Assembly (NCBI GenBank): GCA_015055725.1
Contig: SVHO01000002.1
Coordinates: forward strand, 44,603 to 108,602
Direction of reading: 5' to 3'
Length of the DNA stretch: 64,000 bases
Origin: Clostridiales bacterium
GTDB taxonomy: Bacteria > Bacillota > Clostridia > Christensenellales > Borkfalkiaceae
Of this stretch, positions 31,395 to 40,342 are shown in pieces. A model generated the notes under the pieces. The model was given only the letters and a program-made list of their open reading frames with translations, was not told where the DNA came from and ran no database searches. A program made the translations under genes and the position numbers. Within the stretch, counting starts at the first letter, position 1. Every line of letters begins with the position of its first letter.

Positions 31395-31919
31395 ATGATT
31401 TTGTTTTTAATTATTACTGCGCTTACGGTCAGCATAGATTCGTTTGTATGCGGGTTATCGCTTTCTATGTCTTACGGCAGGAAACTTTCCTTTATCATTG
31501 GGATTGCGTTAACCGTTTTTTTAATGTGCCTTGCAGTCAACTACGCCACGACCTTTTTTATTGATAAATTAACTGAAAAAACCGCGTGTTTTAGCGGACT
31601 TATTCTTATCGCAATAGGGATTATAAATCTTTTTAAAAAAGAAAAAAGAGTAAATAATAAAAAACCTTTATCGCAAGCAATTATAACTGGATTTGCCGTT
31701 GGGGTTGACGGCGCGCTTGCAAATCTTTCGCTTGCACTAATGGGCGTTAACGCCTTTTACGTTCCCATAACGATAGCCGTTTGCCACGCGCTTATGATTG
31801 CGTTTGGAGCAATCCTTTCACAAACTTTTTTAGTTAAAAAACTTGCCAAAATCGAGTTTTTGCCCTCTCTTATTTTAATTGTTTTAGGGGCATATAAATT
31901 GCTCGGTTTATTTATATAA
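31395..31919 (+). CDS. MntP/YtaF-family membrane protein
   Basis: ALTVSIDSFVCGLSLSM ... ITGFAVGVDGALANLSLALMG duplicated acidic TM motif. Confidence 0.75.
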   Translation: MILFLIITALTVSIDSFVCGLSLSMSYGRKLSFIIGIALTVFLMCLAVNYATTFFIDKLTEKTACFSGLILIAIGIINLFKKEKRVNNKKPLSQAIITGFAVGVDGALANLSLALMGVNAFYVPITIAVCHALMIAFGAILSQTFLVKKLAKIEFLPSLILIVLGAYKLLGLFI

Positions 31920-31922
31920 ACG

Positions 31923-31975
31923 GTGCGCAGTAGCGCACCAATAAAACAATAAAGCGACGGAACCCGTCGCTTTTA
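31923..31975. terminator. Tandem terminator hairpins between convergent genes
   Basis: GGTGCGCAGTAGCGCACC and GCGACGG-AAC-CCGTCGC-TTTTATTTTT. Confidence 0.7.
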
Positions 31976-31992
31976 TTTTTAAATATAAATTT

Positions 31993-32703
31993 TTAATCGT
32001 TCGGCTTAATAATGGTCACAGCGCGGTCGGTATCAAAAACGTTCCACGGAGTGTTTTCTTTGGGTGGTTGAACGCGGAAAACCATTTTTTCTTTGCTTAC
32101 TGGGTGCGTAAACGATAAATAGTACGCCCATAAAGCAAGATAACCCTTTTTCGCCTTTTCTCCACCATAACGCATATCGCCGTAAACAGGCGTTCCGTTG
32201 GTGCTCATTTGAACGCGAATTTGATGACTTCTACCCGTATGCAATTTTACGTCTACGAGTGACAAGCCGTCTTTTTTATCAAGCGTTTGATATTCAAGTT
32301 CAGCAAACTTTGCACCGGCAACTGTGGAAGGGCAAACGTAAACCATATTATTTACTGCGTTCTTTTTCATATAGTGAGTAAGCGTTGCCTTATCTTCTTT
32401 GGGCGTGCCGACTAAAACTGCATAATAACGCTTTTCAAAGTCACCGTCACGAAGTTGTTCTGATAGCCTTGACGCCGCTTTTGAACTTTTAGCAAACACC
32501 ATAACGCCACCAGTTGGTCTATCAAGCCTATGAACCAAACCCAAGTAAACGTTGCCTTGCTTATTATAAGTCGTCTTTATATACTCTTTAATTATCGTGA
32601 GCATATCCGCGTCTTTGCTTTCATCTTCGCAAGACGGCACGTTTTGTGGTTTAAGCACAACGATTATATGATTGTCTTCGTGTAATATAATCAAATCTTC
32701 CAT
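31993..32703 (-). CDS. RluA family pseudouridine synthase
   Basis: VHRLDRPTGGVMVFAK, HTGRSHQIRVQM. Confidence 0.9.
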   Translation of the reverse strand: MEDLIILHEDNHIIVVLKPQNVPSCEDESKDADMLTIIKEYIKTTYNKQGNVYLGLVHRLDRPTGGVMVFAKSSKAASRLSEQLRDGDFEKRYYAVLVGTPKEDKATLTHYMKKNAVNNMVYVCPSTVAGAKFAELEYQTLDKKDGLSLVDVKLHTGRSHQIRVQMSTNGTPVYGDMRYGGEKAKKGYLALWAYYLSFTHPVSKEKMVFRVQPPKENTPWNVFDTDRAVTIIKPND

Positions 32704-32705
32704 AA

Positions 32706-33572
32706 CTATTTTCCGTTTATCCAAATTCCACTGTTTCCACACGGCAAAATCACGCCGTTTTCTTGTGTTTTAAGCCCCACTTCGTAAGCATCGGTTTTTC
32801 CGCCTCTGCCCTTGGCAATCGTAAGTTCTAAAATATTTTTTAATACTTGTGGTTGAAGCCCCGTAGTATAACTATTAATAAGAACGAAAAGTGGATTATC
32901 GCTTAAAACTTGTGAGCATAATTCCACAAATGGATAGAGTTCATTTTCAAGTTTCCACATTTCACCGTTTGGGCCTCTTCCATAACTCGGTGGGTCCATA
33001 ATAATCGCATCATACCTTCTGCCACGGCGAATTTCACGCTCGACGAACTTTTTGCAGTCATCAATAATGTATCGAACCTTTCCGTCACCTATGCCAGAAA
33101 GCCTAACGTTTTCGCCCGCACGTTCAACCATACCTTTTGACGCGTCAACGTGGCAAACCTTTGCACCTGCTTTTGCGCATGCAACGGTTGCACCACCCGT
33201 ATAAGCAAACAAATTCAAAACGTTTATTTCTCTACCAGCGTTTTTAATAAGTTCGGCCATCATATCCCAGTTGACCGCTTGTTCGGGGAATAAGCCCGTG
33301 TGCTTAAAGCCCATAGGTTTAATTTTGAACTTTAAATCTTTATAAGAAACCGTCCACGAGTCAGGCATCTTGCCTTTAATAAGCCATTTTCCGCCACCCG
33401 TTTCGCTACGGATATATTTTGCCGTTAGTCCTTTATAACCGTTCATATCTACAGCGGACTTCCAAATTACTTGTGGGTCTGGGCGGAGCAAGATAACCCC
33501 TGCCCAACTTTCAAGTTTATATCCGTCACCGGTGGCTATGACCGAATAATCTTTCCAGTCAGCCGTTCTCAT
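32706..33572 (-). CDS. Class I SAM-dependent rRNA methyltransferase (RlmI-like)
   Basis: NLFAYTGGATVACAKAGAKVCHVDAS, MDPPSYGRG. Confidence 0.85.
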   Translation of the reverse strand: MRTADWKDYSVIATGDGYKLESWAGVILLRPDPQVIWKSAVDMNGYKGLTAKYIRSETGGGKWLIKGKMPDSWTVSYKDLKFKIKPMGFKHTGLFPEQAVNWDMMAELIKNAGREINVLNLFAYTGGATVACAKAGAKVCHVDASKGMVERAGENVRLSGIGDGKVRYIIDDCKKFVEREIRRGRRYDAIIMDPPSYGRGPNGEMWKLENELYPFVELCSQVLSDNPLFVLINSYTTGLQPQVLKNILELTIAKGRGGKTDAYEVGLKTQENGVILPCGNSGIWINGK

Positions 33573-36500
33573 TATTTATTAACCTTGTTGATAACTACCG
33601 TGCAAACGGCACCGTTAACGTCAAGTTGCTTCTTAAAGCCGTCAGCATCGCCTTCGACAACGCTGTCTGCAAGAACTACGCCTTGAATTTCACCACTAGC
33701 GAAGGCATTTTTAACGCCTTGGTCGTCAGTAGCGTAATTTATTGTAATTCTATCCGTCACTTCAAAGCCGGCTTCCTTACGCATTGATTGAATTTTAGAG
33801 ATGAGTTCTCTAATAACGCCTTCTGCTTTAAGTTCTTCGGTCACGTTGGTATCCATAACCACCGTCATACCCTTATCACTTGAAGCGATAAACCCTTCAA
33901 CGCTATTGGTTGAAATCAAAAGGTCGTCAAGCGCAAATTCAAACGTGTCGCCTTCGAATTCCGTTTTATAAACTTCACCACTCTTAACGGTTAAAACAAC
34001 TGCGTTTGCATCACAAGTTTCTAAGAACTTTCTAACCTTTCCAAGTTTTGCGCCGTATTTAGGACCAAGCGTTTTAAGTTGAGGTTTAATTGTGTAAGAA
34101 ACAAAGCGAGTTGCATCACGCAAATATTCAACTTCTTTGACGTTTAATTCGTCTTTTGCTATATCTAATAAGCCTTCAGTTAGAACGGTTTTTCTTTCAG
34201 AGCAAACGAAAATCTTTTGTAAAGGTTGCCTATTTTTAATATTAGCAGTGTTTCTGCACGCTCTACCTAAAACTACGATATCTAAAACGTTTTGCATTCC
34301 GTCTTCAAGTTCGATATCAATAGCACTTTCTAAAACTTCAGGGAAAGCGCAAAGATGAACTGATTTAGGCGCATCTTTATAAAAGTTAGGCACTAAATTT
34401 TGATAAATTGATTCAGCCATAAAGGGCGTAAAGGGAGCGGAAAGTTTAGCCATCGTCACAAGCACGGTGTAAAGCGTGGTGTAAGCGGCAATCTTATCGT
34501 CATCCATATCGTGTCCCCAATATCTTTCTCTGCCACGGCGAACGTACCAATTAGAGAGGTCGTCGGTGAAACTTTGGAGCGCACGCGCACTATCAAAGAT
34601 GTTGTATGAACTTAACCCCTTATCAACCGTTTTAACGAGTGTGTTAAGTTTAGAAAGCACCCACTTATCCATAAGTGTTAATTTGCAATCTTTAAGATTA
34701 TAATCGGCAGGATTATATTTATCTATTTCTGCATAGAGAACGAAGAACGCGTAAGTGTTCCAAAGCGTGCCCATAAACTTTCTTTGCGCTTCGGAAACTG
34801 CTTCTTCATAAAATCTTGAAGGCAACCAAGGAGCAGAGCCTGTGTAGAAATACCATCTAACTGCGTCTGCACCTTGTTTATCCAAAATGGTCCACGGGTC
34901 AACAACGTTGCCTTTGTGTTTACTCATTTTTATGCCGTTTTTATCGTTGACGTGCCCTAAAACTATACAATTCTTAAAGGGTGCTTTATCAAACAATAAC
35001 GTTGAAATTGCAAGGAGCGTGTAGAACCAACCACGCGTTTGGTCAATCGCCTCACTAATAAAATCCGCAGGGAAATGACTTTCAAAAAGTTCTTTATTCT
35101 CAAAAGGATAGTGATATTGTGCAAAAGGCATAGAACCAGAGTCAAACCAGCAGTCGATAACTTCTTTTTCACGAATGAATTCACCACCGCAATCACAAGC
35201 GAAAGTGCAATCGTCAATATACGGGCGGTGAAGTTCGATATCTCCTTCAATCCCGCACTTTTCTTTGAGTTCAGCCTTGCTACCAATAACGTGGATTTTT
35301 CCACATTTATTACATACCCAAACGGGTAGCGGTGTACCCCAATAACGTTCACGTGATAATCCCCAATCGATAACGTTTTCAAGGAAGTTGCCCATACGGC
35401 CGTGTTTAATGGTTTCAGGCATCCAGTTGATAGAATTATTTGCTTCAATAAGTCTATCCTTAACCGCCGTCATCTTAATAAACCAACTTGACCTTGCATA
35501 ATAAAGCAAGGGGGTATCACAACGCCAACAGAAAGGATAACTGTGTTCAAATGCAAGTTCCTTAAATAAAAGCCCGTTTTCTTTGAGCATTTTAATTATA
35601 ATCTTATCTGCGTCTTTAACGAATTTGCCAGCCAAAATACCCGTGCAATCAAGCATATTGCCCCTATCGTCAACGAGTTTAACGAAAGGTAAATTATATT
35701 TTCTGCCAACGTTAGCGTCGTCTTCACCAAAAGCAGGTGCAATATGAACGATACCGCTACCGTCGGTTAAAGTCACGTAGCCATCGCAAACTACGTAATA
35801 AGCCTTTTCTTTGAAAGAGCCGAGCGCATAATCAAAAAGTGGTTCGTATTCAGCGTATTCGTACTCGATACCCTTTTTAACGCTAACCGTTTGATAGTTT
35901 TCAAACAAAGAATCAACTAAGGCTTGTGCCAAGATATAAGTTGCGCCGTCTTCAGCGATAATTTCAGCGTAGTCTTCCTTAGGATTCATACAGAGCGCAA
36001 CGTTAGAAGGCAACGTCCAAGGCGTAGTAGTCCACGCCAAGAAATAAGCGTTGTCTCTGCCCTTTATCTTAAAGCGCACGAAAACAGACGTATCTTTAAC
36101 GTCTTTATACCCTTGCGCAACTTCGTGTGAAGAAAGCGCCGTTCCACAACGTGGGCAGTATGGCACGATTTTGTGACCTTTATATAAAAGTCCTTTTTCG
36201 GCAATTGTTTTGATTGCCCACCAAACTGATTCGATATAGTTATCGTCGTAAGTGACGTATGGATTTTCCATGTCCGCCCAGTAGCCCACGCGGTCACTCA
36301 TTTTTTCCCATTCGCCTTTATACTTCCAAACGCTTTCTTTACATTTTTTAATAAAGGGTTCAATGCCGTATTTTTCAATTTCTTGCTTGCCGTCAATGCC
36401 CAAAAGTTTTTCAACTTCAAGTTCAACGGGCAAACCGTGAGTATCCCATCCTGCCTTTCTTAAACAGTGGTCACCCTTCATAACGTGATAGCGCGGAATT

Positions 36501-36700
36501 ATATCTTTAATAACGCGCGTTAAAATATGCCCGATATGTGGCTTACCGTTAGCGGTGGGCGGTCCATCGTAAAAAGTAAATTCACGATTGCCTTCGTTTA
36601 AGTTTACGTTTTGTTCAAAAATTTTGTTTTCTTTCCAAAACTCTAAAACTTCTTTTTCCCTGTCTAAAAAATTAAGCGTGGTGTCAACTTTCTTGTACAT
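33572..36700 (-). CDS. ileS: Isoleucyl-tRNA synthetase
   Basis: DGPPTANGKPHIGHILTRVIKD (HIGH), KMSKHKGN (KMSKS), 1042 aa. Confidence 0.97.
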   Translation of the reverse strand: MYKKVDTTLNFLDREKEVLEFWKENKIFEQNVNLNEGNREFTFYDGPPTANGKPHIGHILTRVIKDIIPRYHVMKGDHCLRKAGWDTHGLPVELEVEKLLGIDGKQEIEKYGIEPFIKKCKESVWKYKGEWEKMSDRVGYWADMENPYVTYDDNYIESVWWAIKTIAEKGLLYKGHKIVPYCPRCGTALSSHEVAQGYKDVKDTSVFVRFKIKGRDNAYFLAWTTTPWTLPSNVALCMNPKEDYAEIIAEDGATYILAQALVDSLFENYQTVSVKKGIEYEYAEYEPLFDYALGSFKEKAYYVVCDGYVTLTDGSGIVHIAPAFGEDDANVGRKYNLPFVKLVDDRGNMLDCTGILAGKFVKDADKIIIKMLKENGLLFKELAFEHSYPFCWRCDTPLLYYARSSWFIKMTAVKDRLIEANNSINWMPETIKHGRMGNFLENVIDWGLSRERYWGTPLPVWVCNKCGKIHVIGSKAELKEKCGIEGDIELHRPYIDDCTFACDCGGEFIREKEVIDCWFDSGSMPFAQYHYPFENKELFESHFPADFISEAIDQTRGWFYTLLAISTLLFDKAPFKNCIVLGHVNDKNGIKMSKHKGNVVDPWTILDKQGADAVRWYFYTGSAPWLPSRFYEEAVSEAQRKFMGTLWNTYAFFVLYAEIDKYNPADYNLKDCKLTLMDKWVLSKLNTLVKTVDKGLSSYNIFDSARALQSFTDDLSNWYVRRGRERYWGHDMDDDKIAAYTTLYTVLVTMAKLSAPFTPFMAESIYQNLVPNFYKDAPKSVHLCAFPEVLESAIDIELEDGMQNVLDIVVLGRACRNTANIKNRQPLQKIFVCSERKTVLTEGLLDIAKDELNVKEVEYLRDATRFVSYTIKPQLKTLGPKYGAKLGKVRKFLETCDANAVVLTVKSGEVYKTEFEGDTFEFALDDLLISTNSVEGFIASSDKGMTVVMDTNVTEELKAEGVIRELISKIQSMRKEAGFEVTDRITINYATDDQGVKNAFASGEIQGVVLADSVVEGDADGFKKQLDVNGAVCTVVINKVNK

Positions 36701-36766
36701 TACTTTCTCTCCAAAAATTCTATCGAAAAATAATTTTTTTGACTTATATATATTTATAACTATTAA

Positions 36767-36795
36767 ATTATAACTATATTTGACGATTTTGTAAA
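36767..36795 (-). promoter_or_regulatory. ileS promoter
   Basis: TTTACA - 17 nt - TATAAT, only about 60 nt upstream of the ATG. Confidence 0.65.
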
Positions 36796-36835
36796 GCCAA
36801 TTTTGTTAAATTTGCAATTTTTAATTAAATTTTAC

Positions 36836-36864
36836 TTGCGTATTTTGTTTTTTTAAGTTAGAAT
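36836..36864 (+). promoter_or_regulatory. SRP RNA promoter
   Basis: TTGCGT - 17 nt - TAGAAT, 7 nt before the RNA 5' end. Confidence 0.7.
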
Positions 36865-36870
36865 AATATA

Positions 36871-37134
36871 GCCGTGCTATGTGGGGAGTTAGCGATGCCC
36901 TGTAATCCGCAATTCGCTTAGCGGAGCAGAACGCTGATTGAGGCTTGTGTTGTGGAAGGTTGCGCGTGGTAAGGGGCGTTGATATTAAGGTCTTATGCAA
37001 CGCGTCCCCGCGAACCGTGTCAGAGTAGGAATACAGCAGCACTAAACGGTCAGGCGCGTGTGATATAAGGTTGCTTTGAAGGAGCCACCTGCCACGTTTC
37101 CACTTCGGCTACATCTGTCGATTTCAGTGCACGG
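36871..37134 (+). ncRNA. ffs: Large bacterial SRP RNA (Bacillus-type, with Alu domain)
   Basis: GCCGTGCTATGTGGGGAGTTAGCGATGCCCTGTAATCCGC...GAACCGTGTCAGAGTAGGAATACAGCAGCAC...GTGCACGG; matches recalled B. subtilis scRNA landmarks. Confidence 0.93.
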
Positions 37135-37150
37135 TTTTTTTGATTAAAAC

Positions 37151-37184
37151 GCGGTTTAGAAAAATCTAAACCGCTTTTATTTTT
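37151..37184 (+). terminator. SRP RNA terminator
   Basis: GCGGTTTAGA-AAAA-TCTAAACCGC-TTTTATTTTTT. Confidence 0.8.
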
Positions 37185-37194
37185 TGTTCTAAAT

Positions 37195-37229
37195 AAAAAA
37201 AATTGCCGTATCTAGTTGATACGGCTTTT
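37195..37229. terminator. Terminator downstream of tmRNA (bidirectional)
   Basis: GCCGTATC-TAGTT-GATACGGC with T-rich flanks on both sides. Confidence 0.75.
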
Positions 37230-37230
37230 T

Positions 37231-37584
37231 TGGTGGAGATGCGGAGACTTGCACTCCGGTCTTATACGCTTACATGAAATCTTCTACATACTTATCCGAA
37301 CGTTGATTTTAGTGGTGGGCTTGGTTATCGGCAACCACTGCCTACCCTTTGATTTATAAGTGCCGAATTTAAGGCTAAATCAAACCTTAAAAACCGTTCC
37401 CCGTCTAACTGACGCCTAACCCATTTCCAACGGGCGAAAAATGGGAAGACGTACGCTTAAATTAAGCAGCGTATGCTAATTCTTGATTGTTAGCATTTAA
37501 ATTTAATTTCCGTTTTAACGAAGCCGAGCCTTCGGTATGCTTATATCCCGTGCAACAACGCACAATCGAATCTATAACACCCCC
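37231..37584 (-). ncRNA. ssrA: tmRNA
   Basis: 5' GGGGGTGTTATAGATTCGATTGTGCG; 3' GGAGTGCAAGTCTCCGCATCTCCACCA; 7-bp acceptor GGGGGUG/CAUCUCC; tag ORF GCT AAC AAT CAA GAA TTA GCA TAC GCT GCT TAA (37462-37494). Confidence 0.95.
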
Positions 37585-37608
37585 GTGTTTTGCCCTGTTG
37601 GGCAAAAA

Positions 37609-38520
37609 TCAAATTTCATCAATCTCGTAAGGAGTTAATTGATATACGTAGTGGTTAAGCCAGTTCATATAAATAAGATTTGCGGTTGAAACCCAGCACA
37701 TCTTAATTTCGCCTCTATTCCCTTCTACGTAATAATTTTCAGGTGGATCTATATCAAGCCCTTTTTCTAAATCGCGCAAATATTCTTTTTCCAAAGTATC
37801 TCTATCGTATTCAGCGTGCCCCGTTATAAAAATAAACTTGTTATCTTTTGAACGGATAATTGCTGGGCCTGCTTGTTTTGACGATGCCAAAATCACAAGG
37901 TCTTTACAAGCCTTTATGTCCTCTTCATAAACAGTAGTATGGCGAGAATGTGGCATAAAAAACCTGTCGTCAGTCCCCTTTAATAGTCTATCATATTTTA
38001 CCAACTTTTTGTGCTTATAAACGCCGAAAAGTTTTTTTGGCAAAATATGTTTTTCTATGCCGTAATAATAATGTAGCCCCGCTTGTGCGCCCCAACAAAT
38101 AAAGAGCGTGCTAGTGACGTTTTTCTTAGCAAATTCTAAAATATCTTCAAGTTCTTTCCAATATTTAACTTCGGAAAACTCTATTTCTTCTACGGGTGCG
38201 CCCGTTATAATCATACCGTCGAACTTTCTATTTTTAATTTCTGAAAAAGACTTATAAAACCTATCTAAATGTTCTAAAGAAGTGTTCTTCCCAACGTAAG
38301 TTTCGGTGCTTATAAGCGTCACGTTAACCTGAAGCGGAGAGTTTGATAAAAGTCTCATTAGTTGCGTTTCGGTGACGATTTTGGTCGGCATTAAATTAAC
38401 GATTGCGATTTCAAGCGGACGAATATCCTGTTGCATAGCGCGCTTATCGTTCATAACGAATATATTTTCCGACTGCAAAATTTTAGTTGCCGGTATGTCT
38501 TTTGGTACTATAATAGGCAT
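37609..38520 (-). CDS. metA: Homoserine O-acyltransferase (MetA family)
   Basis: MPIIVPKDIPATKILQSENIFVMND...PLEIAIVNLMPTKIVTETQLMRLLSN, CWGAQAGLHYYYG. Confidence 0.93.
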   Translation of the reverse strand: MPIIVPKDIPATKILQSENIFVMNDKRAMQQDIRPLEIAIVNLMPTKIVTETQLMRLLSNSPLQVNVTLISTETYVGKNTSLEHLDRFYKSFSEIKNRKFDGMIITGAPVEEIEFSEVKYWKELEDILEFAKKNVTSTLFICWGAQAGLHYYYGIEKHILPKKLFGVYKHKKLVKYDRLLKGTDDRFFMPHSRHTTVYEEDIKACKDLVILASSKQAGPAIIRSKDNKFIFITGHAEYDRDTLEKEYLRDLEKGLDIDPPENYYVEGNRGEIKMCWVSTANLIYMNWLNHYVYQLTPYEIDEI

Positions 38521-38541
38521 TTAGCCACCACCTTTTGTTAA

Positions 38542-39828
38542 TTAAATTTTTTCAAGTGCTTGTGCGATATCTTCAATAAGGTCTTCAGCGTTTTCTATAC
38601 CGCAAGAATATCTAATGAGTGTTGGGGGAATTCCTGCTTTTTCAAGTTGCTCGTCAGTCATTTGACGGTGAGTTGCGTTTGCAGGGTGTAAACAACAAGT
38701 TCTTGCGTCTGCAACGTGCGTTTCAATAGCTGCAATCTTTAAGTTCTTCATAAACGTTTCGGCTTGTTTTCTTCCGCCTTTAACTGAAAAACTAACTACA
38801 CCGCACGAGCCGTTAGGCAAGTATTTTTGACCGAGTTCGTAATACTTATCCCCTTTAAGACCGCAATATCTAACCCATTCTATTTTATCACTTTGTTGCA
38901 AGAATTCTGCAACCTTTTGTCCGTTTTCACAATGGCGTTTCATTCTAACGTGTAAACTTTCAAGCCCTAAGTTAATATAGAAAGCGTGTTGTGGCGATTG
39001 AATTGAGCCAAAATCTCTCATAAGTTGCGCTGTACACTTAGTTATGAACGCACCTTCTTTGCCAAATTTTCCAGCGTAAACTATTCCGTGATAACTGTCG
39101 TCCGGCGTGCAAAGACCGGGGAATTTATCCGCATGCGCAAGCCAATCGAAATTACCAGCGTCGATAATAGCACCGCCAACTGAAGTGCCGTGCCCGTCAA
39201 TATATTTAGTGGTTGAGTGCGTGACGATATCTGCACCCCATTCGATAGGTCTGCAATTTACAGGCGTTGCGAAAGTGTTGTCAATAATAAACGGAACACC
39301 GTGTTCGTGTGCAACGCGCGCAAACATTTCAATATCTAAAACTGAAAGCGCAGGGTTTGCAATCGTTTCGCCAAACACAGCCTTCGTGTTAGGCTTAAAT
39401 TCCTTATGCAATTCTTCTTCGGTGATATCGGGCGATACGAAAGTAAATTCTATGCCCATTTTCTTCATTGTCACGGCAAAAAGGTTGAAAGTTCCACCGT
39501 AAATTGCCGAGCTTGAAATAACGTGGTCACCGCAGTTTGCAACGTTAAAAATAGAATAGAAGTTTGCAGCCTGCCCCGACGAAGTAAGCATACCCGCTTT
39601 TCCGCCTTCAAGTTCACAAAGTTTATTTGCGACTAAATCGTTAGTGGGATTTTGAAGTCTGGTATAAAAATATCCACTTGCTTCTAGGTCGAAAAGTTTA
39701 CCCATATCTTCGCTGGTGTCATACTTAAAAGTGGTGCTTTGATAAATAGGTATTTGCCTAGGCTCGCCGTTTTTAGGGGTATAACCACCTTGCACGCAAA
39801 CTGTTTCAATTCTTTTGTTTTTTGCCAT
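38542..39828 (-). CDS. metY: O-acetylhomoserine aminocarboxypropyltransferase/sulfhydrylase
   Basis: PLP Cys/Met metabolism family: IETVCVQGGYTPKNGEPRQIPIYQSTTFKYD, HSTTKYIDGHGTSVGG. Confidence 0.9.
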   Translation of the reverse strand: MAKNKRIETVCVQGGYTPKNGEPRQIPIYQSTTFKYDTSEDMGKLFDLEASGYFYTRLQNPTNDLVANKLCELEGGKAGMLTSSGQAANFYSIFNVANCGDHVISSSAIYGGTFNLFAVTMKKMGIEFTFVSPDITEEELHKEFKPNTKAVFGETIANPALSVLDIEMFARVAHEHGVPFIIDNTFATPVNCRPIEWGADIVTHSTTKYIDGHGTSVGGAIIDAGNFDWLAHADKFPGLCTPDDSYHGIVYAGKFGKEGAFITKCTAQLMRDFGSIQSPQHAFYINLGLESLHVRMKRHCENGQKVAEFLQQSDKIEWVRYCGLKGDKYYELGQKYLPNGSCGVVSFSVKGGRKQAETFMKNLKIAAIETHVADARTCCLHPANATHRQMTDEQLEKAGIPPTLIRYSCGIENAEDLIEDIAQALEKI

Positions 39829-39860
39829 AATATTCTCCTTAAATTGCCGAAATTAATCGG

Positions 39861-40316
39861 TTATCTATAATTTTTAATCTCGCGTTCTTTTTCGCGAGCA
39901 ATATCTTTTTCCATTATTGAACGCTTTTTATCAAAGGTGTGTTTGCCTTGACAAACGCCCAACTCAACTTTTATAAGCGCTTGCTTAAAATACAATTTAA
40001 GCGGAACGAGAGTTAAGCCTTTTTGGGTTATCTTTGCGCCCAACTTTATAATTTCGTCTTTATGTAATAGCAGTTTTCTATCCCTGCGCGAATTTTTCGT
40101 GTTAAACGCGCCCGACTTATCGTAAAGTGCAATATGCATATTTTTAATAAAAATTTGCCCACCGTATAACACGCAAAAACTGTCTTTAAGGTTTGCGTTG
40201 CCCTGCCTTAAAGACTTAACTTCACCGCCCTCTAAAACTATGCCTGCTTCAATGCGGTCTAAAATAAAATATTCGTGATTTGCAACACGGTTAGTGCATA
40301 TTACCTTTTCTTCCAT
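39861..40316 (-). CDS. smpB: SsrA-binding protein
   Basis: NRVANHEYFILDRIEAGIVLEGGEVKSLRQGNANLKDSF; KKRSIMEKDIAREKEREIK. Confidence 0.96.
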   Translation of the reverse strand: MEEKVICTNRVANHEYFILDRIEAGIVLEGGEVKSLRQGNANLKDSFCVLYGGQIFIKNMHIALYDKSGAFNTKNSRRDRKLLLHKDEIIKLGAKITQKGLTLVPLKLYFKQALIKVELGVCQGKHTFDKKRSIMEKDIAREKEREIKNYR

Positions 40317-40342
40317 ACTGCTATTAATTATTTTACTACATT

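Noticed and set aside
34963-35448. 161-aa minus-strand ORF inside ileS in another frame
   Set aside because: Overlaps the conserved catalytic region of ileS; composition looks like an out-of-frame artefact
37609-37625. TTTTTGCCCAACAGGGCAAAAC hairpin at the metA end as a terminator before tmRNA
   Set aside because: No U-tract follows it in the minus direction; more likely a tmRNA precursor structure or a chance hairpin
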